Origin: JAICXG01 sp036494545
Lineage (GTDB): Bacteria; Verrucomicrobiota; Verrucomicrobiia; Chthoniobacterales; UBA10450
Length of the DNA stretch: 64,000 nucleotides
Direction: 5' to 3'
Assembly (NCBI GenBank): GCA_036494545.1
Contig: DASXOB010000025.1
Span: 62,001-126,000, forward strand
Of the stretch, positions 17,457-29,404 are shown piece after piece (the stretch's first letter is position 1; each line of letters begins with the position of its first letter). The notes under the pieces are model-generated. The model searched no databases, was not told the origin of the DNA, and saw only the letters and a list, made by a program, of their open reading frames with translations. Both the position numbers and the translations under genes were made by a program.

Positions 17457-18658
17457 ATTTGGCTGGCAAAGGCCGAGATGCCAGTGATGTGCTGCCCGAG
17501 CACGAGTAAGTGAACGTCGTGGGTTCCTTCATACGTCTTCACGCTTTCGAGATTGCACATGTGGCGAAAACACTGGTGCTGATCAAGAATGCCAACACCG
17601 CCAAGAATGTCCCGTGCGACACGTGCGATCTCAAGAGCTATCTGGACATTGTTCATCTTCGCCATGGAAATATGATAGGGGCGCGCCCTGCCCGCATCCT
17701 TTAGCTGGCCGAGGCGGTAAGCGAGTAACTGCGCCTTGGTGATTTCGGTTAACATCCGCGCCAGCTTTGCCTGCACCAGTTGAAAGCCGGCGATGGGTCG
17801 ATCAAACTGCCGACGGCGCAAGGCGTATTGACGAGCTTCGTCGTAACAGGCCATCGCCGCCCCGATTGCTCCCCACGCAATTCCATAGCGGGCATGATTG
17901 AGGCAGCTGAGTGGCGATCGCAGACCCGCACTTTTCGGTAGTAAGGCTTGCTCGGGAAGACTGCAGTTGTCGAAGGTTAGCTCGGCGGTAAGCGCGGCCC
18001 GCAAGGACAACTTGCCTTCCATGAGTCGCGCGCCAAAACCCGGCGTTCCCTTCTCCACCAGAAATCCACGTATCGTGTCCGCGTGTTCCGCGTTGTCATC
18101 GGTCTCATCACCTAACTTTGCCCATACCACGGCGACATCAGCGATCGTTCCGTTTCCGATCCATTTCTTGTTGCCATTCAACGTATAGCCGCCAGCTGTC
18201 TTTTTGGCATGACAGCGCAGACCTGCAGGATTGGATCCAAAGTCCGGTTCTGTGAGAGCGAAGCAACCCAGCTTTGTTGCCTGCGCCATTGAAGGTAACC
18301 ACCGGTTCTTTTGTTCCTCCGAACCAAAGAGGTCGATTGCCCTCATGGCGAGCGAGCCTTGAACGGAGGCAAAGGTGCGTAATCCGCTATCGCCACGTTC
18401 CAGTTCCCGCATGATTAACCCGGCGGCGATGCTGCCGAAGCCAGGGCAGCCATGGCCATGAATCGCTGGCCCGAAGACTTTCATCTCCGCAAGTTCCGGA
18501 AGCAACTCGAGGGGAAAAGTTCCCGCGCGATAATGACTCGCGATTACGGGAAGGAATCGGTCCTCCACCCATTGTCGCACGCGATCCCGTACTGCCCGCT
18601 CCTCGTTGCTAAGCAACTCATCAAGCTGATAAACATCTGCGGCTTCGAAGGTCGTCAT
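17453..18658 (-). CDS. Acyl-CoA dehydrogenase, glutaryl-CoA dehydrogenase-like
   Basis: A cytoplasmic FAD enzyme of 401 residues. The middle domain has FALTEPDFGSNP and KKWIGNGTIADV (flavin and acyl-CoA contacts). The C-terminal helical domain ends with VKTYEGTHDVHLLVLGQHITGISAF, here cited in part; the catalytic base is the Glu of YEGTHD. This ending and the RHMCNLESVKT motif match the glutaryl-CoA dehydrogenase subgroup, which oxidises and decarboxylates glutaryl-CoA in lysine and tryptophan breakdown. The ATG at 18656-18658 is preceded at good spacing by AAGGAG, which decides the start over the longer open frame. No partner acyl-CoA genes are adjacent. Confidence 0.9.
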   Translation of the reverse strand: MTTFEAADVYQLDELLSNEERAVRDRVRQWVEDRFLPVIASHYRAGTFPLELLPELAEMKVFGPAIHGHGCPGFGSIAAGLIMRELERGDSGLRTFASVQGSLAMRAIDLFGSEEQKNRWLPSMAQATKLGCFALTEPDFGSNPAGLRCHAKKTAGGYTLNGNKKWIGNGTIADVAVVWAKLGDETDDNAEHADTIRGFLVEKGTPGFGARLMEGKLSLRAALTAELTFDNCSLPEQALLPKSAGLRSPLSCLNHARYGIAWGAIGAAMACYDEARQYALRRRQFDRPIAGFQLVQAKLARMLTEITKAQLLAYRLGQLKDAGRARPYHISMAKMNNVQIALEIARVARDILGGVGILDQHQCFRHMCNLESVKTYEGTHDVHLLVLGQHITGISAFASQI

Positions 18659-18727
18659 GGTTTCGCTCCTTATGAAGGAAATGCCAATTACATTGACAAC
18701 ATGCGCCGGAGTTAAGCAAGATTGTTC

Positions 18728-20656
18728 ATGTTTCAACGCTTCACTATCTTTCGGAACGGTCCTCTAACAGCCTTCGCTTTGCTGGCCGGACTTACCCTAG
18801 CGGCGGCACAGACAGATCAACATCGCTCCTTGCCGGCGGAGGGATTGGAAAAATATGGCAACCCACCGGCCTTGCTCTGGCGGAATGGCGTTTCGCCCCG
18901 GATGATCTCACAGCATGACGCCTTTACCAGCGTACAGGTAAATGTAAATTCCAGCGGCCAGAACATTACCGGCGACGCAGCCAACGAGCCTTCTCTTACG
19001 GTCGATCCTACCGATCATACCAAGATGACGGCCGGATGGCGTCAATTTAATAGTGTGGCTTCTGACTTCCGCCAGGCCGGCTATGGCTATACAACGAATG
19101 GCGGCGCTTCGTGGACTTTTCCGGGCGTGCTCGAGAACAACGTCTTCCGCAGTGATCCTGTGCTGGACAATGATGACTCTGGAACATTCTTCTATCTTAG
19201 CCTGCTGGATTCTTTCTTCGATAATATGTGGCGCTCCCTGGATGGTGGAGCGACCTGGACAAACATCGCACCGGCTAAAGGTGGCGATAAACAGTGGTTC
19301 ACCATCGATAACACCGACAGCATTGGTCACGGTTTCCAATATCAATCCTGGAGCAGCAGTGGCAATAACTTCGGAGGCCGTCAATTCACGCGCTCGACGG
19401 ACGGCGGAGTTACGTGGCTTAATCCCATAAATATACCTAACACTCCATCATGGGGAACATTGGATGTGGATACAACCGGTACTCTCTACCTCGGTGGTGT
19501 TAATCTCAATACTGGCGAGATCTGGTGTGACCGTTCCAGCAACGCCAAAGATAGCAGCATGACACCGACGTTCGACCAGAGCACGAAAGTGAACCTGGGC
19601 GGCGATATCGGCTTCGGTGAACCGATTAATCCGGCCGGTCTAAGCGGCCAGGTTTACCTCGCGGTAGACCGCTCTGGCACCGCTACCAATAACAATGTCT
19701 ACATGCTGGCGAGCGTGATACCAACTGGAGCCAACAATGGAACCGATGTGATGTTCGTGCGCAGCGCGGACGGCGGACACACCTTTAGCGCTCCGGTAAG
19801 AGTCAATGACGACCCGATCAATCACAACAAATGGCATTGGATGGGCACTTTCGCAGTTGCGCCCAATGGACGCATCGACAGCATCTGGCTTGACACCCGC
19901 AACGCGGCGAACAACACAGACTCGCAGCTATTTTATTCCTATAGCACGGATGGCGGTCTGACCTGGGCAGCAAACGTGGCCGTAAGCAACTCGTTTAATC
20001 CCTTCCTTGGCTATCCCCAGCAAGACAAGATGGGTGACTATATGACCATCATTTCGGATAACACTGGTGGCGACGTTATCTATGCAGCGACCTTCAACGG
20101 CGAAGAGGATGTTTATTATGTGCGCGTGGCGCCAGCTGGCTCGACCCTCAGCCTGACCAGTGCACAATCTGTCAAAGGCGGTTTTGGCATTGACCTCCCC
20201 CTGAGCGGGCCGCCTGGAGTCGAGGATCGTTTTGGAGGCTCAAAAAATCAGTTCACGCTCTACTTTAATTTTAGTAATACGCTTGCCTCTGTCGGCTCGG
20301 TCACGACCAACTGTGGGTCGGTGGCCAGCGGCAAGATCGATCCGACAGATGCGCATCGCGTCATCGTTAACCTGCGCAACGTAACTTGCAATGAGCAGGA
20401 TGTAACTGTTGGGCTGAATAACGTGGTTGACACTCAATCGAATATTTTACCCAGCGCCCAGGCGGTGATGGGTCTTCTACTGGGCGATGTGGATGGAGAC
20501 GGCACAGTTACGATGGCCGACGCAGACATCGCCAGAGCCGATCAGGGCCAAACAACCGACAGTTCTAACTTCCGCGTCGATATTAACGTTAATGGAATAA
20601 TCGACCTGCCAGACGCCAAGACCGTGCGAAGGCAAATAGGGACATCGTTGCCTTAG
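18728..20656 (+). CDS. Secreted Asp-box protein with dockerin-like C-terminus
   Basis: A 642-residue exported protein. A signal peptide (FALLAGLTLAAAQ) follows the ATG at 18728. At least five Asp boxes are visible (TTNGGASWTF, SLDGGATWTN, STDGGVTWLN, SADGGHTFSA, STDGGLTWAA), so the main part is a sialidase-like propeller. A beta-sandwich region follows. The last 60 residues contain GDVDGDGTVTMADADIARAD and VDINVNGIIDLPDAKTVRRQ, two calcium-binding dockerin type I-like repeats. Dockerins usually dock onto cohesins, but in this phylum they often occur without a cellulosome. It is divergent from the acyl-CoA dehydrogenase with only 69 bases between starts. Confidence 0.82.
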   Translation: MFQRFTIFRNGPLTAFALLAGLTLAAAQTDQHRSLPAEGLEKYGNPPALLWRNGVSPRMISQHDAFTSVQVNVNSSGQNITGDAANEPSLTVDPTDHTKMTAGWRQFNSVASDFRQAGYGYTTNGGASWTFPGVLENNVFRSDPVLDNDDSGTFFYLSLLDSFFDNMWRSLDGGATWTNIAPAKGGDKQWFTIDNTDSIGHGFQYQSWSSSGNNFGGRQFTRSTDGGVTWLNPINIPNTPSWGTLDVDTTGTLYLGGVNLNTGEIWCDRSSNAKDSSMTPTFDQSTKVNLGGDIGFGEPINPAGLSGQVYLAVDRSGTATNNNVYMLASVIPTGANNGTDVMFVRSADGGHTFSAPVRVNDDPINHNKWHWMGTFAVAPNGRIDSIWLDTRNAANNTDSQLFYSYSTDGGLTWAANVAVSNSFNPFLGYPQQDKMGDYMTIISDNTGGDVIYAATFNGEEDVYYVRVAPAGSTLSLTSAQSVKGGFGIDLPLSGPPGVEDRFGGSKNQFTLYFNFSNTLASVGSVTTNCGSVASGKIDPTDAHRVIVNLRNVTCNEQDVTVGLNNVVDTQSNILPSAQAVMGLLLGDVDGDGTVTMADADIARADQGQTTDSSNFRVDINVNGIIDLPDAKTVRRQIGTSLP

Positions 20657-20729
20657 GCCCGTCTCAAAGATCATACTCAGCGGAGCACATACCATCCTGT
20701 ACACTACCGACCCTGAAATGTAACTCTTC

Positions 20730-20779
20730 CCGGCGGCGAAAAGGTCGGTATCTATCGGCCTCGCCACGTCCGCCGCCGG
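20730..20779. terminator. Long-loop inverted repeat, possible terminator
   Basis: CCGGCGGCG (20730-20738) and CGCCGCCGG (20771-20779) form a perfect 9-bp stem with a 32-base loop between two convergent genes. No T-run follows, so the role is uncertain. Confidence 0.35.
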
Positions 20780-20832
20780 CGATGAGTTAGTCACTGCCTT
20801 GGCGGGATCTGAACTTACGGGCTCCTAAAGGT

Positions 20833-21141
20833 CTATCCAATGTGATTAATCTGCCAGCCCTCGCCGATTCTCGAGACTTCCACGTTGACCCAGACCAGCC
20901 CGCGCGAGTCGTAGAACGGTATCAATATCTTGCCATCTATCCATAGCCGGCGTGCCACGATCCCGGTCGTGAAGGGGGCTTGCGGTCGACGGACCTTGAC
21001 CGGCTCCCCCAATTGATGGTCGAGGCTCAAAATGAACTCATGGATAGTCATCGCGTGCTCGTTTTCGCTTAAGTTACTCCGCAAATAATCGTCGTCACGA
21101 TAGATGAAGACGTTCTGGAACGCAGTTGCAGCAAAACTCAT
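20833..21141 (-). CDS. Hypothetical protein
   Basis: A 102-residue cytoplasmic-looking protein without a signal peptide or membrane segment. The second half (ARRLWIDGKILIPFYDSRG, VWVNVEVSRIGEGWQINHIG) looks like a small beta sheet. I recognise no family. It lies alone between the dockerin-type gene and a small membrane protein on the same strand, 122 bases away. The codon use looks like that of the neighbours, and the frame is not a shadow of another gene, which supports it being real. Confidence 0.5.
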   Translation of the reverse strand: MSFAATAFQNVFIYRDDDYLRSNLSENEHAMTIHEFILSLDHQLGEPVKVRRPQAPFTTGIVARRLWIDGKILIPFYDSRGLVWVNVEVSRIGEGWQINHIG

Positions 21142-21263
21142 TGCCTCTCTTTCCAGCCCGATAACATAGGAGTAAAGGCGTAAAGGCCGCTGCCTATACT
21201 TAAGAGAACGAGCAGAAGAATGGCAGCTATAGCAAGGCTTTCACGCGGCTTGATTCGTTCCCC

Positions 21264-21659
21264 CTAATGACTTGCAAATGCATAAACGGAAGGCGCCAAA
21301 ACAAGGTAACTAAATAAGATCAAGCCACCGATGCCCACGACGAAAAGCAGACCGCTTCCCCGCACAATCCCTCCGATAAGGTTTCCGAACCCGGAGCAGG
21401 CAGAAAGTGGAGCAAGAACCCAACGCGCCCAGTTGTGACCGATCCAGATAAAATACAAGAAAAGACAGGCAATGACTCCGAGACTTACTGCCAGGAAAAA
21501 GACCCCGAGATTGCCCAGCATGACACTCCAAGCCAGAACACTGATCTGACCCAAAAGGATGAGGAAAGTTATGATACAGATAGCAGTTCGGCCACGGCGC
21601 CAGGGTTCGCGATCGGGAATGGCTTCCAGCCAGAGTGGCGACGATTCCCGCGAGTTCAT
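21264..21659 (-). CDS. Small polytopic membrane protein
   Basis: A protein of 131 residues from the internal ATG at 21659 (143 if the ATG at 21695 is used). It has four hydrophobic segments (AICIITFLILLGQISVLAW, LGVFFLAVSLGVIACLFLYF, WARWVLAPLSACSGFGNLIG and LLFVVGIGGLILFSYLVLA), so it sits in the inner membrane. No recognisable family. It diverges from clpB, whose start is about 155 bases away. Confidence 0.6.
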   Translation of the reverse strand: MNSRESSPLWLEAIPDREPWRRGRTAICIITFLILLGQISVLAWSVMLGNLGVFFLAVSLGVIACLFLYFIWIGHNWARWVLAPLSACSGFGNLIGGIVRGSGLLFVVGIGGLILFSYLVLAPSVYAFASH

Positions 21660-21813
21660 GGCGACGCAGGCGGCAGCTGGAAGGGATGTTCCCAACCAAA
21701 GCCGGCACGCAGCTCGGAGTTGAAGCGGCGCAACGAATTGCGGCCGGAGAAAATGGGAAAAATCAGGCGCATTTGCCGAATTGCGAGTGGGTCGTCGTCT
21801 TATAGGTTGTCAT

Positions 21814-24387
<2,574 letters not shown>

Positions 24388-24479
24388 CTCTTGGTATCAA
24401 CCTGAGTTAAACCATCGAGGATAGGCGTCAGGCGACGAATTTACTAAAGACTATCCCTGCCGCCCTGCGCCGTCTCCTC

Positions 24480-25160
24480 TTGACCCAATGTCTCCGATTG
24501 CGCAAAATCCGCCCCGTGAAGCAACCTCTACTCCATCTTTCGCTCGCCGCATTTCTCTTCGGCGCCGGCCACGTCTTCTCCTCAGCTCGGACTGAGACGG
24601 TCATTCCTAACTATCGCCAGCTGGGTGCCAATCTCATTTATTCACCGCACCCGAATTATCCCCGCCGTGCGCAGTTCCAAGGCGTTCAAGGAGCTGGAAA
24701 ATACAAAATCAACGTCGATACCACGACCGGGAAGGTCAGGTCGGTCGAGGTTGTAGGGCCGATTGGCTACAAAGAGCTGGATGACGCGGTCACCGACGCC
24801 TTGCGCCGCTGGAAGGTGAAGCCTCAAACTGTCAGCGCCTTCTACGTTCCTGTTCTCTTCTTTTTCGATAAGCAGCTGGAGAAGACTTATGATCAGGCGT
24901 TAGTCTACGCCACTTACGCGCCTTTCCCCCAAGCGCCATTCAAGGTTCGTTCCGATATTCGCGGCGAGATTCGCGGATGGTATCAGCTTTCCATTGATCG
25001 CAAGACTGGGCTAGTGAGCGATGTGGAAGTCAGCGTTACTTCGCATTCCAGTGTGCTCGATCAAACCGCCCTCGCGACTTATCGCCGCTGGCGTTTCGCG
25101 CCCAACAGTATCGCGACAATTACCCTTCCGGCAATGGCTTATCCCCTTTGGCATTTGTAA
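24480..25160 (+). CDS. TonB C-terminal-like protein with two TonB_C repeats
   Basis: A 226-residue exported protein. After a hydrophobic signal (LLHLSLAAFLFGAGHVFSSA) there are two copies of a TonB C-terminal-type fold. The first is NYPRRAQFQGVQGAGKYKINVD with GKVRSVEVV and DAVTDALRRWKVKP, the second GEIRGWYQLSIDRKTGLVSDVEV with DQTALATYRRWRFAP. It lacks the Pro-rich periplasm-spanning linker and membrane anchor order of true TonB. It is more likely a periplasmic TonB_C-domain protein than an energy transducer. The start is uncertain: TTG at 24480 or GTG at 24516. It converges on dnaE with 15 bases between stops. Confidence 0.75.
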   Translation: MTQCLRLRKIRPVKQPLLHLSLAAFLFGAGHVFSSARTETVIPNYRQLGANLIYSPHPNYPRRAQFQGVQGAGKYKINVDTTTGKVRSVEVVGPIGYKELDDAVTDALRRWKVKPQTVSAFYVPVLFFFDKQLEKTYDQALVYATYAPFPQAPFKVRSDIRGEIRGWYQLSIDRKTGLVSDVEVSVTSHSSVLDQTALATYRRWRFAPNSIATITLPAMAYPLWHL

Positions 25161-25175
25161 AGCAGCTTAGAGAGG

Positions 25176-28100
25176 CTAAGTAAGCCAGCGAGCCAGCTGC
25201 GATTCGAGAGCGGGAGTCAATGCAACGCGTTCGCCGGCTTCAATCCGCACGGTCTCGCCGTTTGCCGTCGGAAGGAGGAGGGCGACTCGTTGAGTGCCTG
25301 GGGAAGAAGCCAGGATTTCGCGAACCGTGCAAAGTTCTTCCCGGGCAAAACCTGCGCCGAAACGTAGAATGATCTGTCGGTCAACCGCAGCGTGCAGCCG
25401 GCCGTTGCTGCTTTCATGGCCGCCGTTTGGTTCGTTAGGCGCCGGCACGCTTTCTGGCTTGAGGACTTTCGCCTTTTGCGCAGTCGCGCGGACCGTATCG
25501 TCGCGCCGGTCGATCGTGCCGCGAATGGAAAGAACGGTTCCGAGATCGAGCGAGTTAGCGACCGGCAGATAAGTCTCATTCCAAAGGACCACTTCGATCG
25601 TGCCGGTTAAGTCTTCGAGGAAAACCACCGCGAAAGGTTTGCCTTCCTTCTTGGTGAATTTGCGATCCACCTGCACAATTGCGCCGGCGATGCTAAAGCT
25701 GGCGCGGTCATCCAGCTCGCCTAACGATGCAATGGTCTGGTATTTTCCGCTCGCGAAGAGATGCGCGTAGTCGTCGAGCGGATGACCGGTAACATAGAAC
25801 CCGAGCAGCTCTTTTTCGAATGCCAGCTTCGCCCGCTCGTTCCATTTCTCGTACTCGCGATCGCGACGCGTAACAGCCGGAGCGGACAGTTCATCAAAAA
25901 GCGAGACCTGCCCGGCGGCACGATCCCGATGCGCAGCTGAAGCGGCCAGGAGCGTTTCTTCGATGCAGGCAAACAGCTCGTCGCGGGCACGACCGAGGAA
26001 GTCGAAGGCACCGGCTTTCACAAGACTCTCTATGCTCTTGCGATTGGCGATGCGCGAGTCAACCCGGCTGCAAAAATCCTCCAGCGAACTGAAGCCCCCT
26101 CCCCGTTCCCGCTCCGCGATCGCCGCCGCCATCGCGCCTTCACCGACATTTTTGATCGCGGCCAGACCGTAGCGGATGGCATTCCTTTCCTCGTTAGGCA
26201 TTGACTCCGGAATAAATTTCAGACCGCTACGATTCATATCGGGCGGCAGAATCGGAATACCCATCCGCTTACATTCGCCGACGAAGACCGCAATCTTATC
26301 GGTATTATTAATTTCATTGCTCAACAACCCGGCCATGAACTCAACTGGATAACGCGCTTTGAGATAGGCCGTCTGATAACTGATCACACCATAGGCCGCG
26401 CTGTGACTCTTGTTGAACCCATAGCCGGCAAACTTCTCCAGCAGATCGAAAATGGCGTTGGCTTTTTTCTCCGGAATGTTATTCGTCTTCGCGCAGCCGG
26501 CGATGAAGTTCGCGCGCTCTGCCGCCATCTTCTCCTTGTTCTTCTTTCCCATCGCACGACGGAGCAGGTCAGACTGGCCTAACGAATAGCCCGCCAGCCT
26601 GTTCGCCGCCGCCATCACCTGCTCCTGATAAATCATCACGCCATAGGTGTCGGCGCAGATTTCCTCGAGCAGCGGATGCTCATAGCGGATGCGCTTAAGC
26701 CCTTTCTTGCGCTGAATGTAATCGCCGATCAGATCCATTGGTCCGGGACGATACAAGGCGATCAAGGCCATGATATCGTCGAGCTTTTGCACGTCGAGCT
26801 GCTTCGACACACTCGTCATGCCGCCGGATTCCATCTGGAAAAGCCCGATGGTTTCGCCGCGGTTGTAGAGTGCAAAGGCAGCCGCGTCGTCCAGCGGGAT
26901 CTTCGCGAGCGCAAATTCCGGCTCGCGCTGGTGGATCAGTCCGATCGTGTCGGCGATCACGGTAAGTGTCTTCAACCCAAGAAAATCCATCTTGAGCAGC
27001 CCGAGATCGTTTAGTGGATTCATCGCGTACTGCGTCACGACTTCGCTGCCCTTCGAGTCGCGGCAAAGTGGGACATACTCGGAGAGATCGCGGTCGCCGA
27101 TCACGACGCCGGCCGCATGCACGCCGGCGTTACGCGAAAGACCTTCAAGAACATTGGCGTATTCCCAAAGTTGACGTGTCGTCGGCTCGGTCTGGATTGC
27201 CTTCTTCAGGTCGGGAGTTTTCTCGGCAGCTTGCGCGAGGGTGATGTTGAGCTCGTTAGGGATCATTTTCGCGATCCGGTCCGCCTCCCCATAACTCAGG
27301 CCGATGACCCGACCGACATCGCGCACCACGCTCTTTGCTTTCAATTTGCCGAAAGTGATGATTTGCGAGACGCGGCGTTCGCCGTATTTGCGCCGAACAT
27401 ACTCGAGCACTTCGCCGCGCCGCGATTCGCAGAAGTCGACGTCGATATCGGGCGGCGAAACGCGCTCAGGATTCAGAAAACGCTCGAAGAGCAAACCAAA
27501 TTGCAGAGGGTCGATATCGGTTATCTCAAGGACGTAGGCGGCTAGCGATCCTGCTGCAGAACCGCGTCCCGGGCCGACAGGAATGCCGCGCTGCTTCGCG
27601 AAATGGATGAAGTCCCAAACGATGAGGAAATAGCTGACGAACCCGGTTTTTTCCAGAACGTCGAGCTCCTTGGTCAGTCGCGCCCGAAGGTCCGGATCAT
27701 TCGCCGCACGCTCACCGTAGCGTTTCCGCAGGCCCGATTCGCAAAGCTCACGCAGATACTGCACACGCGTCTTACCGACCGGCGGGTCATACTCAGGGAA
27801 CTTCGAAGTCCCGAATTCCAGCTTTAGATTGCACCTTTCCGCAATCGCAATCGTGTTTGAAATAGCTTCCGGTTTACCCGAAAAAAGTGTCCCCATCTCG
27901 TTCGGGCTCTTGAAGTAAAGCTCTGGCACATAGCGCATCCGTTTCTCGTCATGGACCATCTTGCCCGTGCCGATGCAGATCATGACGTCGTGCGCTTCGT
28001 GGTGGCTGCGTTCCAGAAAATGGACGTCGTTCGCCGCCACCAGGCCGAGGCCAAACTCCCGTGCGATCTGCGGCAAGACGGCATTGCACCTCTGTTGCGC

Positions 28101-28649
28101 CTCGATCCCGTGGTCGTGGAGCTCGAGAAAGAAATTTTCCGCACCCAGGATGTCGCGAAAAGTCGCCGCACTGCTTCGCGCCTTCGCCAGCTGGCCAGCC
28201 TGGATTGCCATATTGATCTCACCCTTCAGACAGGCGCTCATCCCGATTAGACCCTCGCAATGTTGCGCGAGCAGCTCCTTGTCGATCCGCGGCTTGTAAT
28301 GCATTCCTTCGAGGTGGGCGATCGACATCAGCCGGACAAGGTTGCGGTATCCGATCTCGTCACGCGCCAGCAGAGTAAGATGAAAGGCGGCATCGCGCAT
28401 CGAATTCGGCCGATCCTTGATCGAGCCGGGCGCCATATACGCCTCCACTCCAATGATCGGTTTGATCCCGGCTTCCGTCGCCGCCTGATAAAACTCAATC
28501 GCGCCGTGCAAGTTGCCGTGGTCGGTAATCGCGACCGCCGGCATCTTCATTTCGGCGGCTGTTTGCATGAGCTGCTTCATCCGCACCGCGCCGTCGAGAA
28601 GAGAATATTCGGTGTGAAGGTGGAGATGGACGAAGGAGTCGGCGGGCAT
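25176..28649 (-). CDS. dnaE: DNA polymerase III subunit alpha
   Basis: The replicative polymerase catalytic subunit, 1157 residues (full length). An N-terminal PHP domain starts at once with FVHLHLHTEYSLLDGAV and AITDHGNLHGA. The polymerase palm has GPGRGSAAGSLAAYVL and the catalytic aspartates in PPDIDVDF near residue 400. The fingers have YQEQVMAA and FNKSHSAAYG. A C-terminal OB fold (SIAGAIVQVDRKFTKKEGK) follows. The protein is DnaE1-like. It is monocistronic here. Five dispersed-motif copies fall inside it (near 25432, 25719, 26191, 26577 and 27253). Confidence 0.97.
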   Translation of the reverse strand: MPADSFVHLHLHTEYSLLDGAVRMKQLMQTAAEMKMPAVAITDHGNLHGAIEFYQAATEAGIKPIIGVEAYMAPGSIKDRPNSMRDAAFHLTLLARDEIGYRNLVRLMSIAHLEGMHYKPRIDKELLAQHCEGLIGMSACLKGEINMAIQAGQLAKARSSAATFRDILGAENFFLELHDHGIEAQQRCNAVLPQIAREFGLGLVAANDVHFLERSHHEAHDVMICIGTGKMVHDEKRMRYVPELYFKSPNEMGTLFSGKPEAISNTIAIAERCNLKLEFGTSKFPEYDPPVGKTRVQYLRELCESGLRKRYGERAANDPDLRARLTKELDVLEKTGFVSYFLIVWDFIHFAKQRGIPVGPGRGSAAGSLAAYVLEITDIDPLQFGLLFERFLNPERVSPPDIDVDFCESRRGEVLEYVRRKYGERRVSQIITFGKLKAKSVVRDVGRVIGLSYGEADRIAKMIPNELNITLAQAAEKTPDLKKAIQTEPTTRQLWEYANVLEGLSRNAGVHAAGVVIGDRDLSEYVPLCRDSKGSEVVTQYAMNPLNDLGLLKMDFLGLKTLTVIADTIGLIHQREPEFALAKIPLDDAAAFALYNRGETIGLFQMESGGMTSVSKQLDVQKLDDIMALIALYRPGPMDLIGDYIQRKKGLKRIRYEHPLLEEICADTYGVMIYQEQVMAAANRLAGYSLGQSDLLRRAMGKKNKEKMAAERANFIAGCAKTNNIPEKKANAIFDLLEKFAGYGFNKSHSAAYGVISYQTAYLKARYPVEFMAGLLSNEINNTDKIAVFVGECKRMGIPILPPDMNRSGLKFIPESMPNEERNAIRYGLAAIKNVGEGAMAAAIAERERGGGFSSLEDFCSRVDSRIANRKSIESLVKAGAFDFLGRARDELFACIEETLLAASAAHRDRAAGQVSLFDELSAPAVTRRDREYEKWNERAKLAFEKELLGFYVTGHPLDDYAHLFASGKYQTIASLGELDDRASFSIAGAIVQVDRKFTKKEGKPFAVVFLEDLTGTIEVVLWNETYLPVANSLDLGTVLSIRGTIDRRDDTVRATAQKAKVLKPESVPAPNEPNGGHESSNGRLHAAVDRQIILRFGAGFAREELCTVREILASSPGTQRVALLLPTANGETVRIEAGERVALTPALESQLARWLT

Positions 28650-28786
28650 GCGATTTCACTATAAACTTGCCCGCTCGTGCATGGTCAAATTTGCCAGCGA
28701 ATTGTGGATGAGTCGACCAATTCTGAAGCGCGCAGTCACTTTTCCTAACTGCGCTGCCGAGCACTACCCCACCGGCACTTGTGCAA

Positions 28787-28809
28787 CAGGTTGCCGGTGC
28801 GGCAACCTG
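28787..28809. other. Perfect 9-bp hairpin upstream of dnaE
   Basis: CAGGTTGCC (28787-28795), loop GGTGC, GGCAACCTG (28801-28809). It lies about 140 bases upstream of the dnaE start and just before the remnant DNA at 28.9 kb. There is no T-tract; it could be a terminator for lost upstream genes or a regulatory structure. Confidence 0.45.
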
Positions 28810-28919
28810 CTCTCACGTGGAGGCAGGATTCTTGAGAATTCCTTCTCTCCGCGCGAGAACGATGACAAACGCTTAGTATGCCAAGGCAGGGCCGACTTAC
28901 TGGCAAGTGAAATGTTCGA

Positions 28920-29057
28920 TCAACGTTCTTTTGCCGCTCGCGGTTCGCCCACTGCCCAGACGTCTGCGCTGCTGACTGCCGCCACACTCAATAACTCAGT
29001 TGACTTGGAGCCGCCAGGAATGGGCGCCACGGTCCAAGTCGCGCCGTCCCAGTGCAA
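28920..29057 (-). pseudogene. Remnant of a VWAVG-repeat secreted protein
   Basis: Read on the minus strand from about 29057, the frame gives LHWDGATWTVAPIPGGS and then LLSVAAVSSADVWAVGE before a stop at 28920. This is one unit of a known style of extracellular propeller repeat (WDGTTWT ... VAAVSADDVWAVG). Upstream codons in the same frame (MLILNDRGEHCARCC) are the antisense of the neighbouring PKD-like remnant and look unreal. So only about 40 residues of the gene survive, and the homology stops where the PKD-like frame on the other strand begins. Confidence 0.5.
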
Positions 29058-29360
29058 AGCTTCAGGGGGGAGACAGCACCGAGCGCAATGCTCACCGCGG
29101 TCGTTCAGGATCAGCAATGTCAGGGCGGCGACTTCGTCAACGTCACCATGACCGCCACGCTGTCACCGCAGCAGCGCAACGTGCGGTATAGTTGGGACTT
29201 CAACAACGACGGGATCTTCGATACCGCGCCGAGCCGAAATCCCACCGTGACTCATCTCTATCCCGATGAGACGAACCAGACCGCAACACTTAAAGTCACC
29301 AAAGGAACAAGGAGCGTGACTGACTCAGTCGCCTTCAGCACGCTCGAGTGTGACAACTAA
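29052..29360 (+). pseudogene. PKD-domain fragment, C-terminal end of a lost secreted protein
   Basis: About 100 residues with a PKD-type beta-sandwich: VRYSWDFNNDGIFDTAPSRN, then PTVTHLYPDETNQTATLKVT, and a stop after STLECDN. PKD domains are normally parts of large surface proteins. Here the frame begins abruptly near a GTG at 29052 with no signal peptide, so I read it as a truncated gene. A GGGGTG/CACCCC hairpin follows the stop. A small independent protein is possible but unlikely. Confidence 0.5.
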
Positions 29361-29385
29361 TTGATATCGTTCCAATAGCCGGGCC

Positions 29386-29404
29386 GGGGTGACGGCGCCA
29401 CCCC
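29386..29404. terminator. Hairpin after the PKD fragment
   Basis: GGGGTG (29386-29391), 7-base loop, CACCCC (29399-29404), extended by GGCC/GCC outside the stem with one bulged base. Position 25 bases after a stop suggests a terminator; no T-run follows. Confidence 0.4.
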
